Assembly: GCA_013365325.1 (NCBI GenBank)
Contig: JABVXV010000028.1
Location: 1 to 64,000 of the forward strand
DNA from: Dipetalonema caudispina
Taxonomy: Eukaryota > Nematoda > Chromadorea > Rhabditida > Onchocercidae
Direction of reading: 5' to 3'
Length of the DNA stretch: 64,000 nt
This document shows, one piece after another, positions 39,754-53,349 of this stretch. Below the pieces are notes generated by a model. The model worked only from the letters and a program-made list of their open reading frames with translations, did not search any database and was not told the DNA's origin. Both the position numbers and the translations under genes were made by a program. The first letter of the stretch is position 1. The number at the start of each line of letters is the position of its first letter.

Positions 39754-42572
39754 TCAATTCTCTCTTTTCCTCTGCAACTATTTTTCCTCGAAATGATCGT
39801 TGAAGATGCACTGATGAAAAGAGGAAATTGAAAAAGAACTATGATGATGTGAAATTTTTCAGCATTGATTTCTGGCTGATTGGAAGAAACTGGAATCACT
39901 TGTTTCAAAAATGGGATGAGTTCAGCAGGAGATGACTGTCGTATTGATTAGAAGGGAAGGAAGGTTGACAAATTCCTTCTATAGATGTGAAAGAATTTCG
40001 CCCATCCCTCTAAACATTCGTCCATTATCATTCATAAAATTTTTCATCTGATATCTTCATCATTCAATTCAACGGACAACAAAACATTTGTTGACCTCAA
40101 AAGAGAGGTAAGAACAGATGGAATAAGTTAAGATGGATTGATCCTGTCAAAGATATTAAATATTTGAAATTAAAAAAAAAAAAAAAAAAAAAACGACAAT
40201 CTGCCTTTTTGCAGAAGATCATCGAAATTTAAAATGTGTTGGCAACACATATGAAGTGAAGGTATGTCTTCTTTTCCTACCGATCATGCAAAAATTGTTA
40301 CATCAGAAGAATTGCTTCCCTTTTCTTATCATTGAAATCTAATTATGCCTATGACTAAAACATCATTAGTTGTAATCTCATGCGCAATCTGATTTCTTTT
40401 TTTTTTTTATGTTAACTGCAAATAAACTACCATTGCTCAAATATAACGTATAAGCAGTAAGCCAAAGTCAAGTGACTTTTGCAGGGTCAGGAAAAAATTT
40501 ACATGTTATCGATCTGAAAGAGATAGAGAAGTTGTAATTTGTAGGAAATTAATGAAATAAATCTCATAAGCGTTATTATTCTCATTCGGACAGATTAAAT
40601 GTTGCGATAGTTTGTATCTCAGATAGTTTATCATATTATTGTTCATTTAATTCAATATTTAAGAAGAAACCTTTTTTATTTCTTCTAATTCTTTATCCTA
40701 GACCCTTTTTTTCCGTTTTATTATATAAAGAGCCAGGAAAATCGAATATTTTTGTTTTTGTCATCAAAATTTTTTGATATGAAAGCGATTTGGATAGATC
40801 CGATTGAGTCTTATTATCGTCGTATCGATCAGTGGTGTATGCTATGGGTATTCTTATTTTTTCAGATTTTCAATGTCTTATAATAAAGATTCCATTCTTT
40901 GATGATTAGATTGTATAGCAAACTAACCTTTTAAATAAAACTTAGTGAGTTTAATTCGATTCACTTCAAAAAAGTTAAAACATTGCACGGATGTTTCCTC
41001 TCTCTCCCTCTCTCTCACTCTCTCTCTTTGTCTCTCTCTTTCTATCTATCTATCTATCTATCTTCTTCAAGCCGGGTATTGCTCTTAAACAGACATTTTC
41101 GTTTGACCCACTTCATGTTCATTCGGAAAAATTTATGAAGAAAAAATCCCACAACTTTTTGAGAATATATGATTTTTTCAAGAGCCCAGTAGAACTATGA
41201 ACAATGTAGAATTTCATAGCTTCGATAATTATAAATGTTAAATTTAATAACATAAGAGGAAAAAAGCTGAAATGATAAATGACGAAAATACTAAACCAAA
41301 TATAATTATTGCAATAGAAGATGAAAAAGATTTGAAATTGAGTAATTGATATTTAATTTATCTAAGCTTATCAGATAAAGAATTAGATCAAATATTTTCT
41401 CCTGAGATAGACTATAAGCAAGATGATAGAATGGTTAGATTCTTTGCTAATTTTCACTTGTTGAATAGAAGCAATATCGTGATAATTATGGCAAGTATTT
41501 ATGGAATGTCTAGCTTGATGTTTGTTGTATGTTATTTCGGAAACTATCAATTTGGAATTTGAAAGCACAATTTCTACTAATTAATAAATGTAATTTACTC
41601 ATCAAAGGGGAAGCCAAACATCGTCACTTCCTATCTATTAGATTTGTTCTATTCATTGCTTAATTAATGTAATGAATTATTATAATCGTGCGAAATACAG
41701 TCAACTATTGGACTTTCAAAGTTAGAATTATTTTACCGAATGGTTAATACTCTTCTACACCATGGAAATATATCTGTAGGAACATGTTAACAGTCGTCTG
41801 GAATTAGTGTTTCGGTACAAGGAAAGATAATCTTAGTAAAAAAAGATAGCTGAAGTAGTGACAAATCATTTCAGGGATTGGTTCACTTTTAGTATTACCA
41901 AAAATAAGGCATAAAATCAAGAATTTTTATGCAAAAGTTTAATTTTGACTTATAGATTAATATTTATTATGATTGAGTCTAAGTTCGGGTAACAATAAAT
42001 TTAATGAAAATTAGCATCTAACAGTGACAAATGCAAATCACGTTGCATTAAATAAAAATTCATCAAATATTCGACAAATGATCATTATTTAATAGTATCA
42101 GTTTGAACATCAGGTGCTTCATAAGTTTAATCATTTTATCTTAAACGATGATGTCAAGGGATGTCGCAAAAGCGCGGTTAGTAGTAATTCGTGCTAAATG
42201 TTCTTTTTTAAACGTTGATCAAAATAATTAACATACGCAAAATATGTTTAAACTCTTTTCCTTAGCACTGATATGATGAATGAATTTTCTATCGGTGACA
42301 TTAATATTATGAGACTGCATTCACATATTGTAAGAAAATAATTATTCAAAATAACAGATTATGAGACAAAAATAATAAATAGATTTTTTGATAGAGAAGT
42401 TATCATTTGGCATCAATTATTTAATTGAATTTCTAGAGGTATTTTTAAAATTCAACATCTATGAGAATAAACATATGATGACCAAATGGATAGATTTTCG
42501 AACTACAAGAGATTGCAGATTTGATTTTTGAATTTCAAAAGTTCTACCAAACTTTTTTTTAGAGGTAAGCAA
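39754..42572. other. Intergenic between divergent genes
   Basis: No supported exon. Poly-A run at about 40171-40193 and a CT/TATC repeat at 40997-41063. Should hold promoters for the minus-strand membrane protein and the plus-strand gene at 42.6 kb. Confidence 0.5.
40997..41063. repeat. (CT)n and (TATC)n compound microsatellite
   Basis: CT dinucleotides with occasional G/A changes run into five tandem TATC units. Confidence 0.9.
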
Positions 42573-43470
42573 ATGGTGAATATGGATATTGAGGCAATTG
42601 CTCGGATTGAAGCTGCAACAAAAGTATTAGATATTACAAAAAATAAAGGATACGATGATATCGTTATTTCAGAGTACGATTATTTCTGCTTATTATCATT
42701 CTAAAAATAATCCTAATTAAAATTCCTACTATAATTCGAAAGACACTAATATGAAATAATTTTAAATAAAACTTTTCAGAAGTAAATCGTTCAGTGGCAA
42801 TAAGGTAAGTGCTTACTTTCCTATATCGTTACTACTCTCTGGAAATTTCTCCTTTTCTATCCGATGTTCTGGTGCTTCTTATATGTGTAACAATTCCTTC
42901 TTTAAATAACAAATAACGTAAAGCCTTACTAAGTTATGCTGCGCCTTTGATCTTTGTGGATATTCGAAACATGGAGTAGGCTGTAGAGTTGGTCATTTTT
43001 CGGTCACATTCACTAGCCAATTGCTTTAGCTATTTTTTTTTCTCTCATTTCTACAAGAAATTGAGCTAATTTCTAGGAAAATAGTAAGCAAAGTAGTGAT
43101 ATGAAAAAGATAGAGAAGCCACAACAGCAGAAGGAAAAATTAAAAAAACCAACAATCGAATTAAGCGCAAAGGAGGTAAACAGAAGTTCAGGTTAATGGA
43201 AATTTCTCAAATTCAAATTTATAAAATTATCTTACATGAAGTTGTACATTTACTTATTCATCCATTTACATCATTACTATCTATTTATTTCATTCCTTTT
43301 CAATCTTTGTATAATTTTTCTTTCAATTATTTATAATTTCTTACTGCTCCTTTTCAGCATAATTGTACATAATATTGATCCTAAAACTTTCAGATGAATT
43401 AGCTGGAAGAAAGTTAAAGGAAGTCCAAGCGTTACAACGTAAGATCAAGCAGCGACGTAAGATTGATTAA
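42573..43470 (+). CDS. Small Lys-rich helical protein (105 residues), uncharacterised
   Basis: Four exons in phase: 42573-42673, 42780-42804, 43077-43191, 43394-43470. The ATG lies 12 bases after a strong acceptor (tttttttag), fitting trans-splicing. The N-terminus is acidic and helical (MDIEAIARIEAATKVLDITK), the middle is Lys/Gln-rich (KKIEKPQQQKEKLKK) and the C-terminus very basic (LKEVQALQRKIKQRRKID). No signal peptide or helix long enough for a membrane. Composition suggests a nucleic-acid or ribosome-associated protein, but this is inference and no family is recognised. The third junction uses donor G|GTTAAT; the stronger looking GTAAAC site 15 bases earlier leads to an immediate stop in the next exon. 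An alternative last exon at 44114 is in phase with the same donor. Confidence 0.7.
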
Positions 43471-44113
43471 TAGACAATTACTTAGTATATCATTAATATA
43501 GTGTATAGCAGTACGCCAGTAATTTTAAAAAGAAAAGCATCAAAGGATAATATTTGTAGATGATTTTTCTACAGAATTCATATTTTATATTTCTGTTTCG
43601 TAAATTTTTTCTCACTTTATTTGTTATCTTTTGCGAATTTTTAGAATTTTTTCAACTATTATTAATTTTCGAACATTTGAATGTAACGTGACCTTAAGAA
43701 GAAACTTTTTCTTAGCAAAGATTATTAACACAATGGCAATGTAAGTGACATTTAGTAGGATAGGCATAGAAGAAAAACTTCGTTTTCGTGATTTGAATTT
43801 TAAAAAGATTGAATAACGTGAGTTTTATTTGAATTTCATCCATATTTATTTTTACTAAAATAATTATTGAGAAATTTCTTGGAAAATTTTGTAATTAATG
43901 GAACCATTTTTACATTTACTCAAGAATTTTCAAGAATTATTTTGTTCAGTTCCGGTTCACTATCCATTTTTTTTGCTGACGAAAAATGATAACAAACTTT
44001 GATTTGCTTCAGAGTTTATAGGTGCAACTGTTCAGTCATAGTTCTTTGATTGCAAAAGTGCAGTTAGTAAAGTTCTCATATTAACAAAATAATTGAAGTA
44101 AACATATCAATAG

Positions 44114-44178
44114 GTTCAAGATCAAAGAAGCGAAATAAGAAAAGAAAAGGATGCTGTGATTGCTGTACCATTTTGTGA
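44114..44178 (+). CDS. Possible alternative last exon with polybasic and CAAX-type end
   Basis: Preceded by an acceptor (atatcaatag). Entering in phase 1, exactly the phase of the donor at 43191, it encodes 20 residues: a polybasic SRSKKRNKKRKG run, a cysteine cluster GCCDC and a final CTIL before the stop. CTIL fits a CAAX box with leucine last, favouring geranylgeranylation, and nearby cysteines could be palmitoylated, as at the ends of Ras/Rho-like proteins. It could instead be read in phase 0 from the GTAAAC donor, giving an unrelated tail, so the assignment is not proven. Confidence 0.4.
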
Positions 44179-45175
44179 AGTATTATTTATGAATAAATAA
44201 GCGAATAATTATGATTAATTTGTAAATCTGTGCATTTTAAGAATTGTTTCTGAAATCAGTAATTTTTTGTGTCTTAGAAGATTCAGGAAAAATGATATTC
44301 AAAGAAAAGAGGTTAACTAAAAAATGTTGAATTATGTCACGCAAAGTATTGTATTGCATGCATTAAATGCATGCAACAGTAATATTGGATATCATGACAA
44401 GCTGCAATCATTGCAATTAACTGTAATTCTGCAGAAAAAAAGTTCTGTAATGGTAGGGAAGCAAATTACTCGTACCTTAGAAATTCGTTTTGTAGAATGA
44501 TTAAAACTTTCGAACTATTTCTTTATCCGACAACGAAGAATTAAGGACACCTGTTATTCATGCCTGTGACATGTTATTTGTTGATTTACTAGGCTCATGG
44601 CCTCATGATCGATGATTGTGATCTCGCAATAATGCGATGAAAAATACAAATCAAGAAAATGTAATAACAACGGAGAAAAATTTCAGTTTTTTTTTTCTTT
44701 TTTTTGAGCACGTTAAAAGGTGAATTATTTAATTACATGATATAGAACTTAATACAAAGCGTGAGAAAAAGATAACACAACATTCCTTTAAATCGAATGA
44801 CCTGAAAAAAAAAAAAACTTTAATAAATATCTTCAAATGAAATAGGGAAATCAGAAAGATCATTCAATAGAGCAGATTATCATTTCCAAAGAAATTTGTG
44901 TAGTTTTGGTCGAGAAAATTATGATTGCATAAATTAAAAAAATTCAAATTATCCTTTCTCAATATCTTATAAATCAAATATAGCCTAGTTTCTTATCGTG
45001 AAATCAAGTTTAGATTAGAACATTCGGTAAATTTATAATGGGATCTCTGAAAAGCCTTCAAAATTATTGTTTGAATGAGATTTGGAATTGAAAGCTCTTC
45101 AAAATTTAACATTTCTTCAAATCTGACCATATTCTGCTTTTCTTTTTCTAGCAAATGAAAATGTTGAATTCCTTC
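44179..45175. other. Intergenic between convergent genes
   Basis: No supported exon. Includes a perfect palindrome at 44354-44376. Confidence 0.5.
44354..44376. repeat. Perfect 23-base palindrome
   Basis: Arms ttgcatgcatt and aatgcatgcaa around one central A, located about 180 bases after the alternative last exon. Confidence 0.85.
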
Positions 45176-48100
45176 TTATTCTAACGCATGATCGATAGCT
45201 TTTTGAATGTTGTCGTAAGCATCAGCACCAAGATAATCTGGATGTCCAATTTCCCAGGCTCGCATACGTTCTTCATCGGTTTGTGGTGACAAATGACCAA
45301 ACGCAACGCCCGGTATCTTAAATGATTAGCATTACTTTTATGCAATAATTTTGATTCAATAAAAACTCTACTAATTCAGGAATTTGCATTCTGAAACATT
45401 TCCAAGTTCCATGAAGATTTTTTTTGTTGTCCTTGTAATTGAAATAAATTTGCTAAAATTATTTTAACATTCCGTCGAAATTGTCATTTACAATTGCTTT
45501 TTGTCCAGGAATTAAATTTCTAATCTCTGAGATTTACCTCGACAAATAAACAGATATGAGTAGAACTAAAGCAAGTCGAAATAATTTAAAATTTTAAAGA
45601 CTTAAGAAAAATTTCCATGACACATATTTGTATATATAACATAATAAGTTCGAAACTGCCTGTGCATTACATGCCAGTGGGAAAGTTTGGCCTACTTTCT
45701 TGGCTTATTATCGGATAAGTAAATAAGTGTGTCATAAATGAGTCATGCCAACACTGCAAGATTGCATGTTATGATCAATGATTAGAAAAATTCTAGCAAA
45801 TTTTCATATCGTTCACATCATAATTTGCATAATTGATGAAAGATGAAAAATGCCAACCTGAGAACATGCAACACTTACATCAGGTAACTTCGTTTGTGAT
45901 GCTTCCTTAATAAAAACTATCATTAGCATAATAATTTAACAATAAGCATAGCAAAACGGAAAACTGTTATTCAATTAATTTTGTGCTTAGTATCGTCAAC
46001 ATTTTCGAGTTATACGAAGAATTTCAAAAAATGTTTAAAAATGAAATTGCAGAAGATGTAATTAGTTCTGAAAATTCAGTTAATATTTCTATCTGTTCTA
46101 TTAAACAAATTTATGATAAAATGGATCAAAAGTGCCATCGTTTTCGAGGGAATCTTTTTCATCCATCTTTACTGTTCTATTTATTACTTCGAAATTTTTC
46201 TGTAAAGAAATAGTTATAAACATACAGCAAAGAAATGTTTCAGGTCATAAATGATAAGATCGGTGTTAGGTAATTTGATCGATCATTGATAAGGGGAAAA
46301 TTTAAAGGTCTTTTCTGTGAAGAATGAATTACTTGATTGTTAAGTTATAGTTCAACATATCGAAGTTTAGTTCAGTTAATATGAAATTATAAGTAAACAA
46401 GGCAGAAGGCATGCATAATTCGAAATTAATTTCAATTATTAAATGAATCACACATTATGATAGATAATTTCAGTACACTTTTAGATTATTCTATCAACCG
46501 AAAATTCGCCCTGCATTGTAGAAGGGATCCAATCTAATGATCAGTTGCATTCCTAACAGTTTCAATTTCATTTCTCTGATAGACTAATTTTACTAAATTA
46601 CAAATGAAATATGTATGATCTAAGAAGAGTAATCTGTGAATTTAGGAGAAATCTTCAAATGGTACGCCATATTATCATATGTGAATTTCAAACTTATGTC
46701 TAATATTGCTTTTAAAGAAAGTGAGTGGACTTAAACAACCGTGCAGTGCATATTGCTAAGGGTTGAAAATAAAATTTCAAATCAATGCTCTTTCAAATTA
46801 AGTGTAGTGCACTCACAAGTGAAAAAACTGCCATCTGATTGGTGAGATGAGTGGGTAGATGACGCAATGGTCGCCATGCCCCATAAATTGGCGGTACACA
46901 ACGAAAAACTGGCATGCACAAGGGTTCAGGTGGGTTGCTATATGATGGAATTGCTGTTGGTATACTCCTTCGGCTAATAGAAGTAAAGGGAAGCGTGGTA
47001 GGAACAACAGTTGGAGTAGTAGTTGTAGTAGTAGTAGTAGAAGTGGTAGTTGTAGTAGTAGCAGTAGTTGTGGAAATAGTAGTTGTTGATGTTGTAGTAT
47101 TGGTGGTGATTATTTCTGTAATACGTTGAGTTGATGATGAAGAACATGGCGAACTCACGTGTGATGTGATGAGATTCGAGGTCAGTCGACTTTTAAACAA
47201 TGACCACCAGTAAGCAAGATGCTCTGAGAAATGGACACTATCCGATGTATGTTGCCATGGTTTCACAGGACCCAAAAAGTGTACAATTTTCACCTAAATC
47301 ATTTACGAAAAAAATTTGAAATGAATAGAAATTTATTAAACAAATGAAATCAAATAGGATAAAATTGTATCTTTAAGCAGTAGTAGTCATTGAATTATGA
47401 TACGAAAATTTAGATACATCTACAAGATAGCCATTTTCAGTTGATTATACTTCTAAGACGAATGAAATAGATTCAAATGTCATAATAATCCCGAATATAG
47501 TGATTTTTTTCAAACAATGAAACAATTCCTTTGATGCTTGAATTGACCTTTCCTGAGTGACCCAAATAAAGTCAAATTATGCATTAAATAGCTGAAATTT
47601 ATGCCAGGGATCTATCTGTAAATACTTCATTGGTAATATTTATAACTCCAGAATTTCTACTTGCAACAACAATAATCCACCTGATGATCCACGTCATGGA
47701 AATATAAGAAATATACCTGGGTACTATACTTTTTGAAAGCAGCCGCATAAGTGTAAATTGCTCCAGAGGTCATATTATAAATGAAAGGTAAACGAAAAGC
47801 TGGAGGTTTGTCTCGCCAACCTTTGAAGAATTGATTTAGTAAGCCTTGATCACCACCTGTAAATATATTCTAAGATATTTTTATATTCTTATTATGTATC
47901 ATTCCCTAGTTTTAACAAAAACCGGCGGGATATTATCACGAAATTCTGACATAAGCAAAAAAAAATCACAGATCCAAAATGTGTTAGTGAATTCGACACG
48001 ACGAAAAGAGTGTCTGATGGAAGTTATATAACTCCTCTGATCTTAATAAATTTCAAACTTAATAACTTTGATCTTCTCGACATCTCTTCAAATATTTTTA

Positions 48101-48816
48101 CGGAAAAAAAAGTACGAGTAAATGAATCATACCGTCGAAAGAGCCATATTCTAGGGCAAAGTTCAAAATGTCCAAATATGTCTGTTCAGATGGTTGGTAA
48201 ACGAAAACACCAGAATTAAAGCAATCTGGCCAACCAATATCTGCTACAGCAGAGATTTCGTCATGATCGAATAGTTCGTCAGCATTTTGTATGACCTGAA
48301 TGTAATGAGCCATAGTAAAATGTCCTTGGAAAGAATATCGCGCATATAATTATGATTATCAATTAATAAAGCAAACTAACAAGGCAATCAGCATCGAGAA
48401 AGACACATTTGGTATATTGTGTAAGCCTCCAACAGTGTATTTTGGTAAAAGTTACACCCAAATCAGGTCTTCCAATTAAGCGTAAATTGACGGTATCATT
48501 GCTATCCAAGACATTCACCAAACTGACAGCATCAAATGTTGCAGTAAGCTCATCCCTTTAAATTAAAGCATTTCTTATTGAATCCCATGAAGTTTCATTT
48601 TAAAAAAATTTCAGATACGAAAAAGTTTGCAATTTATCTGTTATCGTCAGATAAAGATCATTCTGATACAGCGAACCTAAGTTGTTCTGATACACCGGTT
48701 GTAATCATGCAGTGCAACTTTTTGGTAGTTTGTTGAACTTTCAGCGAATGAGCCAAAACAAGCGCTCCAACAGCATATCCGTCCGATGTTGCCAATGTCA
48801 CCCATGCTTCAGTCAT
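45176..48816 (-). CDS. Glycogenin (glycogen-priming glucosyltransferase, GT8)
   Basis: Six exons in phase: 48677-48816, 48381-48555, 48133-48295, 47717-47856, 46817-47293, 45176-45316; 411 residues. The start [20 protein letters not shown] equals the GT8 N-terminus; the ATG is five bases after an acceptor (tttgcag). The family landmarks follow: [22 protein letters not shown] (DxD metal site), [33 protein letters not shown], the acceptor-tyrosine region [15 protein letters not shown] and [12 protein letters not shown]. The enzyme auto-glucosylates a tyrosine and primes glycogen in the cytosol. The end [20 protein letters not shown] is the conserved glycogen-synthase-binding tail. Between domain and tail lies a low-complexity linker dominated by threonine. 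An in-frame ATG further upstream (48906) would add a hydrophobic leader across the acceptor; I reject it since glycogenin is cytosolic. Confidence 0.96.
46975..47125 (-). repeat. Imperfect ACT/ACA triplet repeat encoding the Thr-rich glycogenin linker
   Basis: On the minus strand the tract reads as runs of threonine codons (for example [17 protein letters not shown]). On the plus strand it appears as GTA/GTT triplets and makes a spurious poly-valine frame. Confidence 0.85.
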
Positions 48817-51229
48817 TCTTCCTGCAAATTGCAAAATGCAACCCTGAGCATCAACAACAACAGATACGAATACTATTAACGCAATGCATGCATCCACGGC
48901 ATGCATTTATATGCTTAGATTGCTACTAAGACACTAAAACACGATATATGTTACAACATCATTTGCATATCAGAAAGTCTGATCTGTATTCCTGAACGTT
49001 CCACTGAGTAGAAAACAGGAACGGATGATGAAACGTTGACGAATATTATTTCATCCGTTATTACTGTTTATGAATAATTTTCAATTCGTAATGATCTTTT
49101 TTGAATGTGATGATCGAAAGGAATGAATGCTCATTTCTATGAAATAAATGAATTCAGCAATACGGTAAGAAGTATTTACACCAAATGTTAGCTGCATTTT
49201 TGTTTGTGCATTACACAAAAAAAAAAATTGGTCTTCTTTTGTTTCTCTTTTGGAGAATTATGATATAATATGAAAATTTAACATTTCATGAACTTTTGCC
49301 GAGCTTTTCCTTTAATTCAGGTCAAATTAACTTGAGAATTAATCATTGAATTGGATAAATGAATCGAATTAATCAAATTCAGTTCAGAACAACATTAACA
49401 GTATATTGCCAGAAGATTGATTTAATTAAGCACGGGAATTTATTTTACCTAGTTAAAAGCAAAAGAGTAATTTAAGACTAATCTTGAGTTTAAGTAGCAA
49501 AAAAATTCACAAAAAAAGATTTTAGTAATGGTGGGATAAGAGTAGAATTCAAACGGATCTTCTGTAACGTCGAAATATGCTTAAAGTAGATGAGCTAACA
49601 GCAACTAATGTTAGCAGCGGAAGTATGTATCCGGACAGCCTCATTCATTAAATTCAGACAATGGTTGTTACAACGATCAGTTCCATCTCGTTTTGAGAGA
49701 GTAATTTTGAAAATCAAAAACGCTGTGAAACAATTTTGTGATAATTTTTTTATGGAGTAAGAAAAAAAAATTGTTGTGTGTTGAGATTGTGATAGTATTT
49801 CATTTGTTGTAATTACTCCTACGCTATATATGAAAGACCTAAATTTAGGCTTGCTTAGTGATTAAATTTGCTTATTGTTCGATGTTGAATAGCATTACAT
49901 TTATCATTAAAACTATCGCACCACTGTCAATAATAACTTCCAAAATTTCATTTTTTTTAAACAATTGTTAAATATTTTTAGATAAAAGAAATAAACTCTG
50001 AAAATAAATTTTAAAAAGACAAACAAAAAAAAAAAAGAAATCCCACTGCAAAAAAGTGACTTCATCATTTACACAAAAGTGTTTCAAGACAGAAAGCGAA
50101 ATATTATGATCAATAAAACAAATAACAAATAAGGTAGCAGTTGTAAACAAATAAAAAGTTTAGAAATTCAAGTTGTAAATAACAAATGAAATAACAGTTG
50201 GCTAATTTTTTAGTGAACTATTTCATACAAGAATTTAACCGATCCAAGCAATTGTTTAAATTTACCTTTTTTTTTTGAATGAAAAAAATGAAAGAGTTTA
50301 ATTGAACTAATTTAAAGTACTAAATTAGGATTAACGAAATGCGTTCATCAAAAGCCGATACAGTTCGATTGTTATCTTATATTTGTTTAGTTTCTAACAA
50401 ATAAATCAGACTCTTATTGAAGGACAGAATAATTACTTTTACTTACATTTGTGCCACTTCTTATTTGTAAAGCAAATACTGACTAATAGTGTAAGGAAGG
50501 ATAAGGTTTGAAAGATTTTCTGAGCAGAGAAACAGTAGAATTGCAGAAATTATTACGCTGAAGATTTGATGGTAGAAAAAAAAAACAAACTTTTCAATGG
50601 TTAAAGATCTAAAAATCGATCGATAAAATGACTAGATCACATTTTTTGTGTTATGGCACTTTTTTTTTTTTTTACATCTGTTGGACAGAATAACCTGTTG
50701 TTTTCAGTGCCTAACATACTTGAAGGATAACAGCAATTTTTGAGAATTATAAGAAAATAGAAAAAGATTAGAAGTGAAGGCTGTCAAATTTTAAAAATAG
50801 TTTTTAAAAAAAATGAACGAAATGAGAAACATCGCACAGAAACCAAACATTTCAATTAAAAAAACCTCAACGATTTGATCATAATGCAATCATTGGTTTT
50901 TTCTTAACTTTACGCTAAATATCGTTATATATCTTTGAAAAGAATTTTACAAATTACGATATTGTTAAACAATTGGCTTAATATCAACCATCCGTTCAAT
51001 TTATCAATCATTTAGGCCTTGCAACATTATTTTTTGGTCATACTCATAATCATTACCAAATATATTAGTACAATAAAATGATATAAAATTATAAATGAGA
51101 AAGGAAAAAATCATCTAAAATCGCTTATTAAAAATTCCTAAGCGTTTTCATCACAAATTAGCGACTAATTTCCAAACATCTGAAGACAACAACTGATGTT
51201 GGATAGAACTTGCAATTGAAATTCAATGT

Positions 51230-51309
51230 AACACACACACACACACACACACATACACATACACATACACACATACACACACACACATACATACACACAT
51301 ATACATACA
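51230..51309. repeat. (CA)n microsatellite
   Basis: CA dinucleotides interrupted by TA units over about 80 bases. Confidence 0.95.
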
Positions 51310-53276
51310 GATACGAAGGAGAAAATAATTAACAAGAGATGATAGCAAGCAAAAGTTGTTTCAGTTAGCTGATAACATACTGAAGAGAAAATACGACAAC
51401 ATAGTACGATTAGTTGGCCTATCTATTCTCAAACTTCTCCATCAATGCTTATGTTAGCACAAATTTTTTTGAGAGAAAAAGTTTGAAGAGTTTTGTTTCA
51501 CAAAAATTTAATATCAATAGAAATAATAGCTATGAAAAGAGCATAGATGATGCAATAGATAGAAAAACCAATGTAATTCAAATAGCAATTTACAATTTCG
51601 AATGATAATTCCAGCTAAATTCTGGGCGGTACCTTGATTTGATCTTTTGCACAGTATTTTAACCATGTCTAAGCAATAGCTTATTTTCCTTAGGCTTAAT
51701 CATCGTCCTGATCTTAATTACTTGCAACTATCTCTCCTTGTAATTCGTTTGCATTCTTCATCGATCGGATCAACATTCTTTTATACATCGTTACATCTCG
51801 AAATGTTTATTTTTCGAAGTAAAACATTTGCTAAATCTAACAAAAAAACTTAAGAATAAATTAAAATTATTCATTGGATAGATTTACGATAAATTTAAAG
51901 TGGAATAAAATTTCTCCCAACGAATGGTTCAAGTGAATAATTTGGATCGTTACATAACGATTGATATATTTCAACAGAGGAAATTGAGAGAGTTAATTCG
52001 AATTGATACAGCTGCAATGCTTGAATGGATTTGTTTTGCGAAAAAAACAATTTGTAGTCATCTGTTCTAGTGAAAACGAAATATTTGAAAGAAGGAATAA
52101 ATTATATTTATGATAGAATGAATTCCACAAGTTTTTTTAATTAATTATTTGAAAATTTTAATTTGGGGAGTAGCGAAACATCGAAATTTGCAATAGTTTC
52201 ATCAATGGGCTTTAATTTTTTAGTTAAAGAAAATGTAGAGTGATTAATGTTCTGCGAAATTAATCAAATCTCATTTGAGTGAAACGATCTACTCCTAAAT
52301 TTTGGAAAAAAGCACCTAAATGATAATTTGAAGAATTTTTTTTTTTTTTTTTTTACAGCGAAAAGTGCATCGAAAATATATAAAAACTGCAAAACTGCGA
52401 CATATTGATTGATCAGAACAAACGGAAATGGAAGAGATAATTCTTCTCGTCTACTTTTTTCTTCTCCTACAACTATTTATTTATATTTGAAAGAATGGTA
52501 CTTAATTTAACCCATTTCGTTTAGCTATCATTAAAATGAATTAGTTGGCAGATGTTAAATTCGGATTTCTATTTCTGTAACATATCATACTACTGTTAAT
52601 TATTAGAGAATCTTAATTACTGCATCACTATTTAAATTTCATTCCTTTTTTTTTCGAATATTCAAAAAGCAAAAGCATCAAATCTGCATAAAGGATACTT
52701 TTTTTTTTTTTGTCTGATTAAACGAGAAAGGTATTGAGAAATCTTGATAACATTTATGAAGTGGATTCAATTGACAATAATCAGATGATAACAAAGTGAT
52801 AGAATAGAACAATTCCTGTATTAATTATAGATGGAATAATTAATGACTGAGTATTCCAAACAGGATCCAAGAATGTACTAATATTGGTCTACTGTATTTT
52901 CTTTAACGTTACATTTCAAAACGTCATTATGTACTTTCTCATGCAAAATACGCCGGTAAAAGTGCGTTCCGTCATAATTCCATACGTAATGCTCTATGAT
53001 ACATTGATTAATTAACGAATTCTCAAAATTTTACTTTCACAGTTTAAATTTAGCAAATTTTGTTGTTTAACATCAAAATATGATAAGAGAAAATGAGTTC
53101 TTAAAATATTGTCCATGATGAATCATAGATCTATAATCATTGGAAGAAGATCTGAAGTTTCCGGATTCTTTGATTTTAAAGCAATTATGTAAGTCGGAAC
53201 CAATTTTTCTCTCATTTGAAGCTAATGAATGACCTGGCCAGTACTTTTTTTCAATAATGTAACTCGTCTGCATAGT

Positions 53277-53349
53277 CAAAAAGATAGTAAATCCTTTTTC
53301 CTTTCTAATGAAGGACTACCAATTAAGTTAAAGATTTACTATCTTTTTG
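53277..53349. repeat. Perfect inverted repeat (hairpin), 17-bp arms
   Basis: Arms 53277-53293 and 53333-53349 are exact reverse complements (caaaaagatagtaaatc), with a 39-base spacer. Confidence 0.9.

Noticed and set aside
45983..46213. 76-codon plus-strand open frame
   Set aside because: It sits inside the last intron of glycogenin on the opposite strand with no acceptor-type start or partner exon; the peptide looks plausible but unsupported.
46914..47129. Poly-valine plus-strand frame
   Set aside because: Mirror of the threonine triplet repeat in the glycogenin exon.
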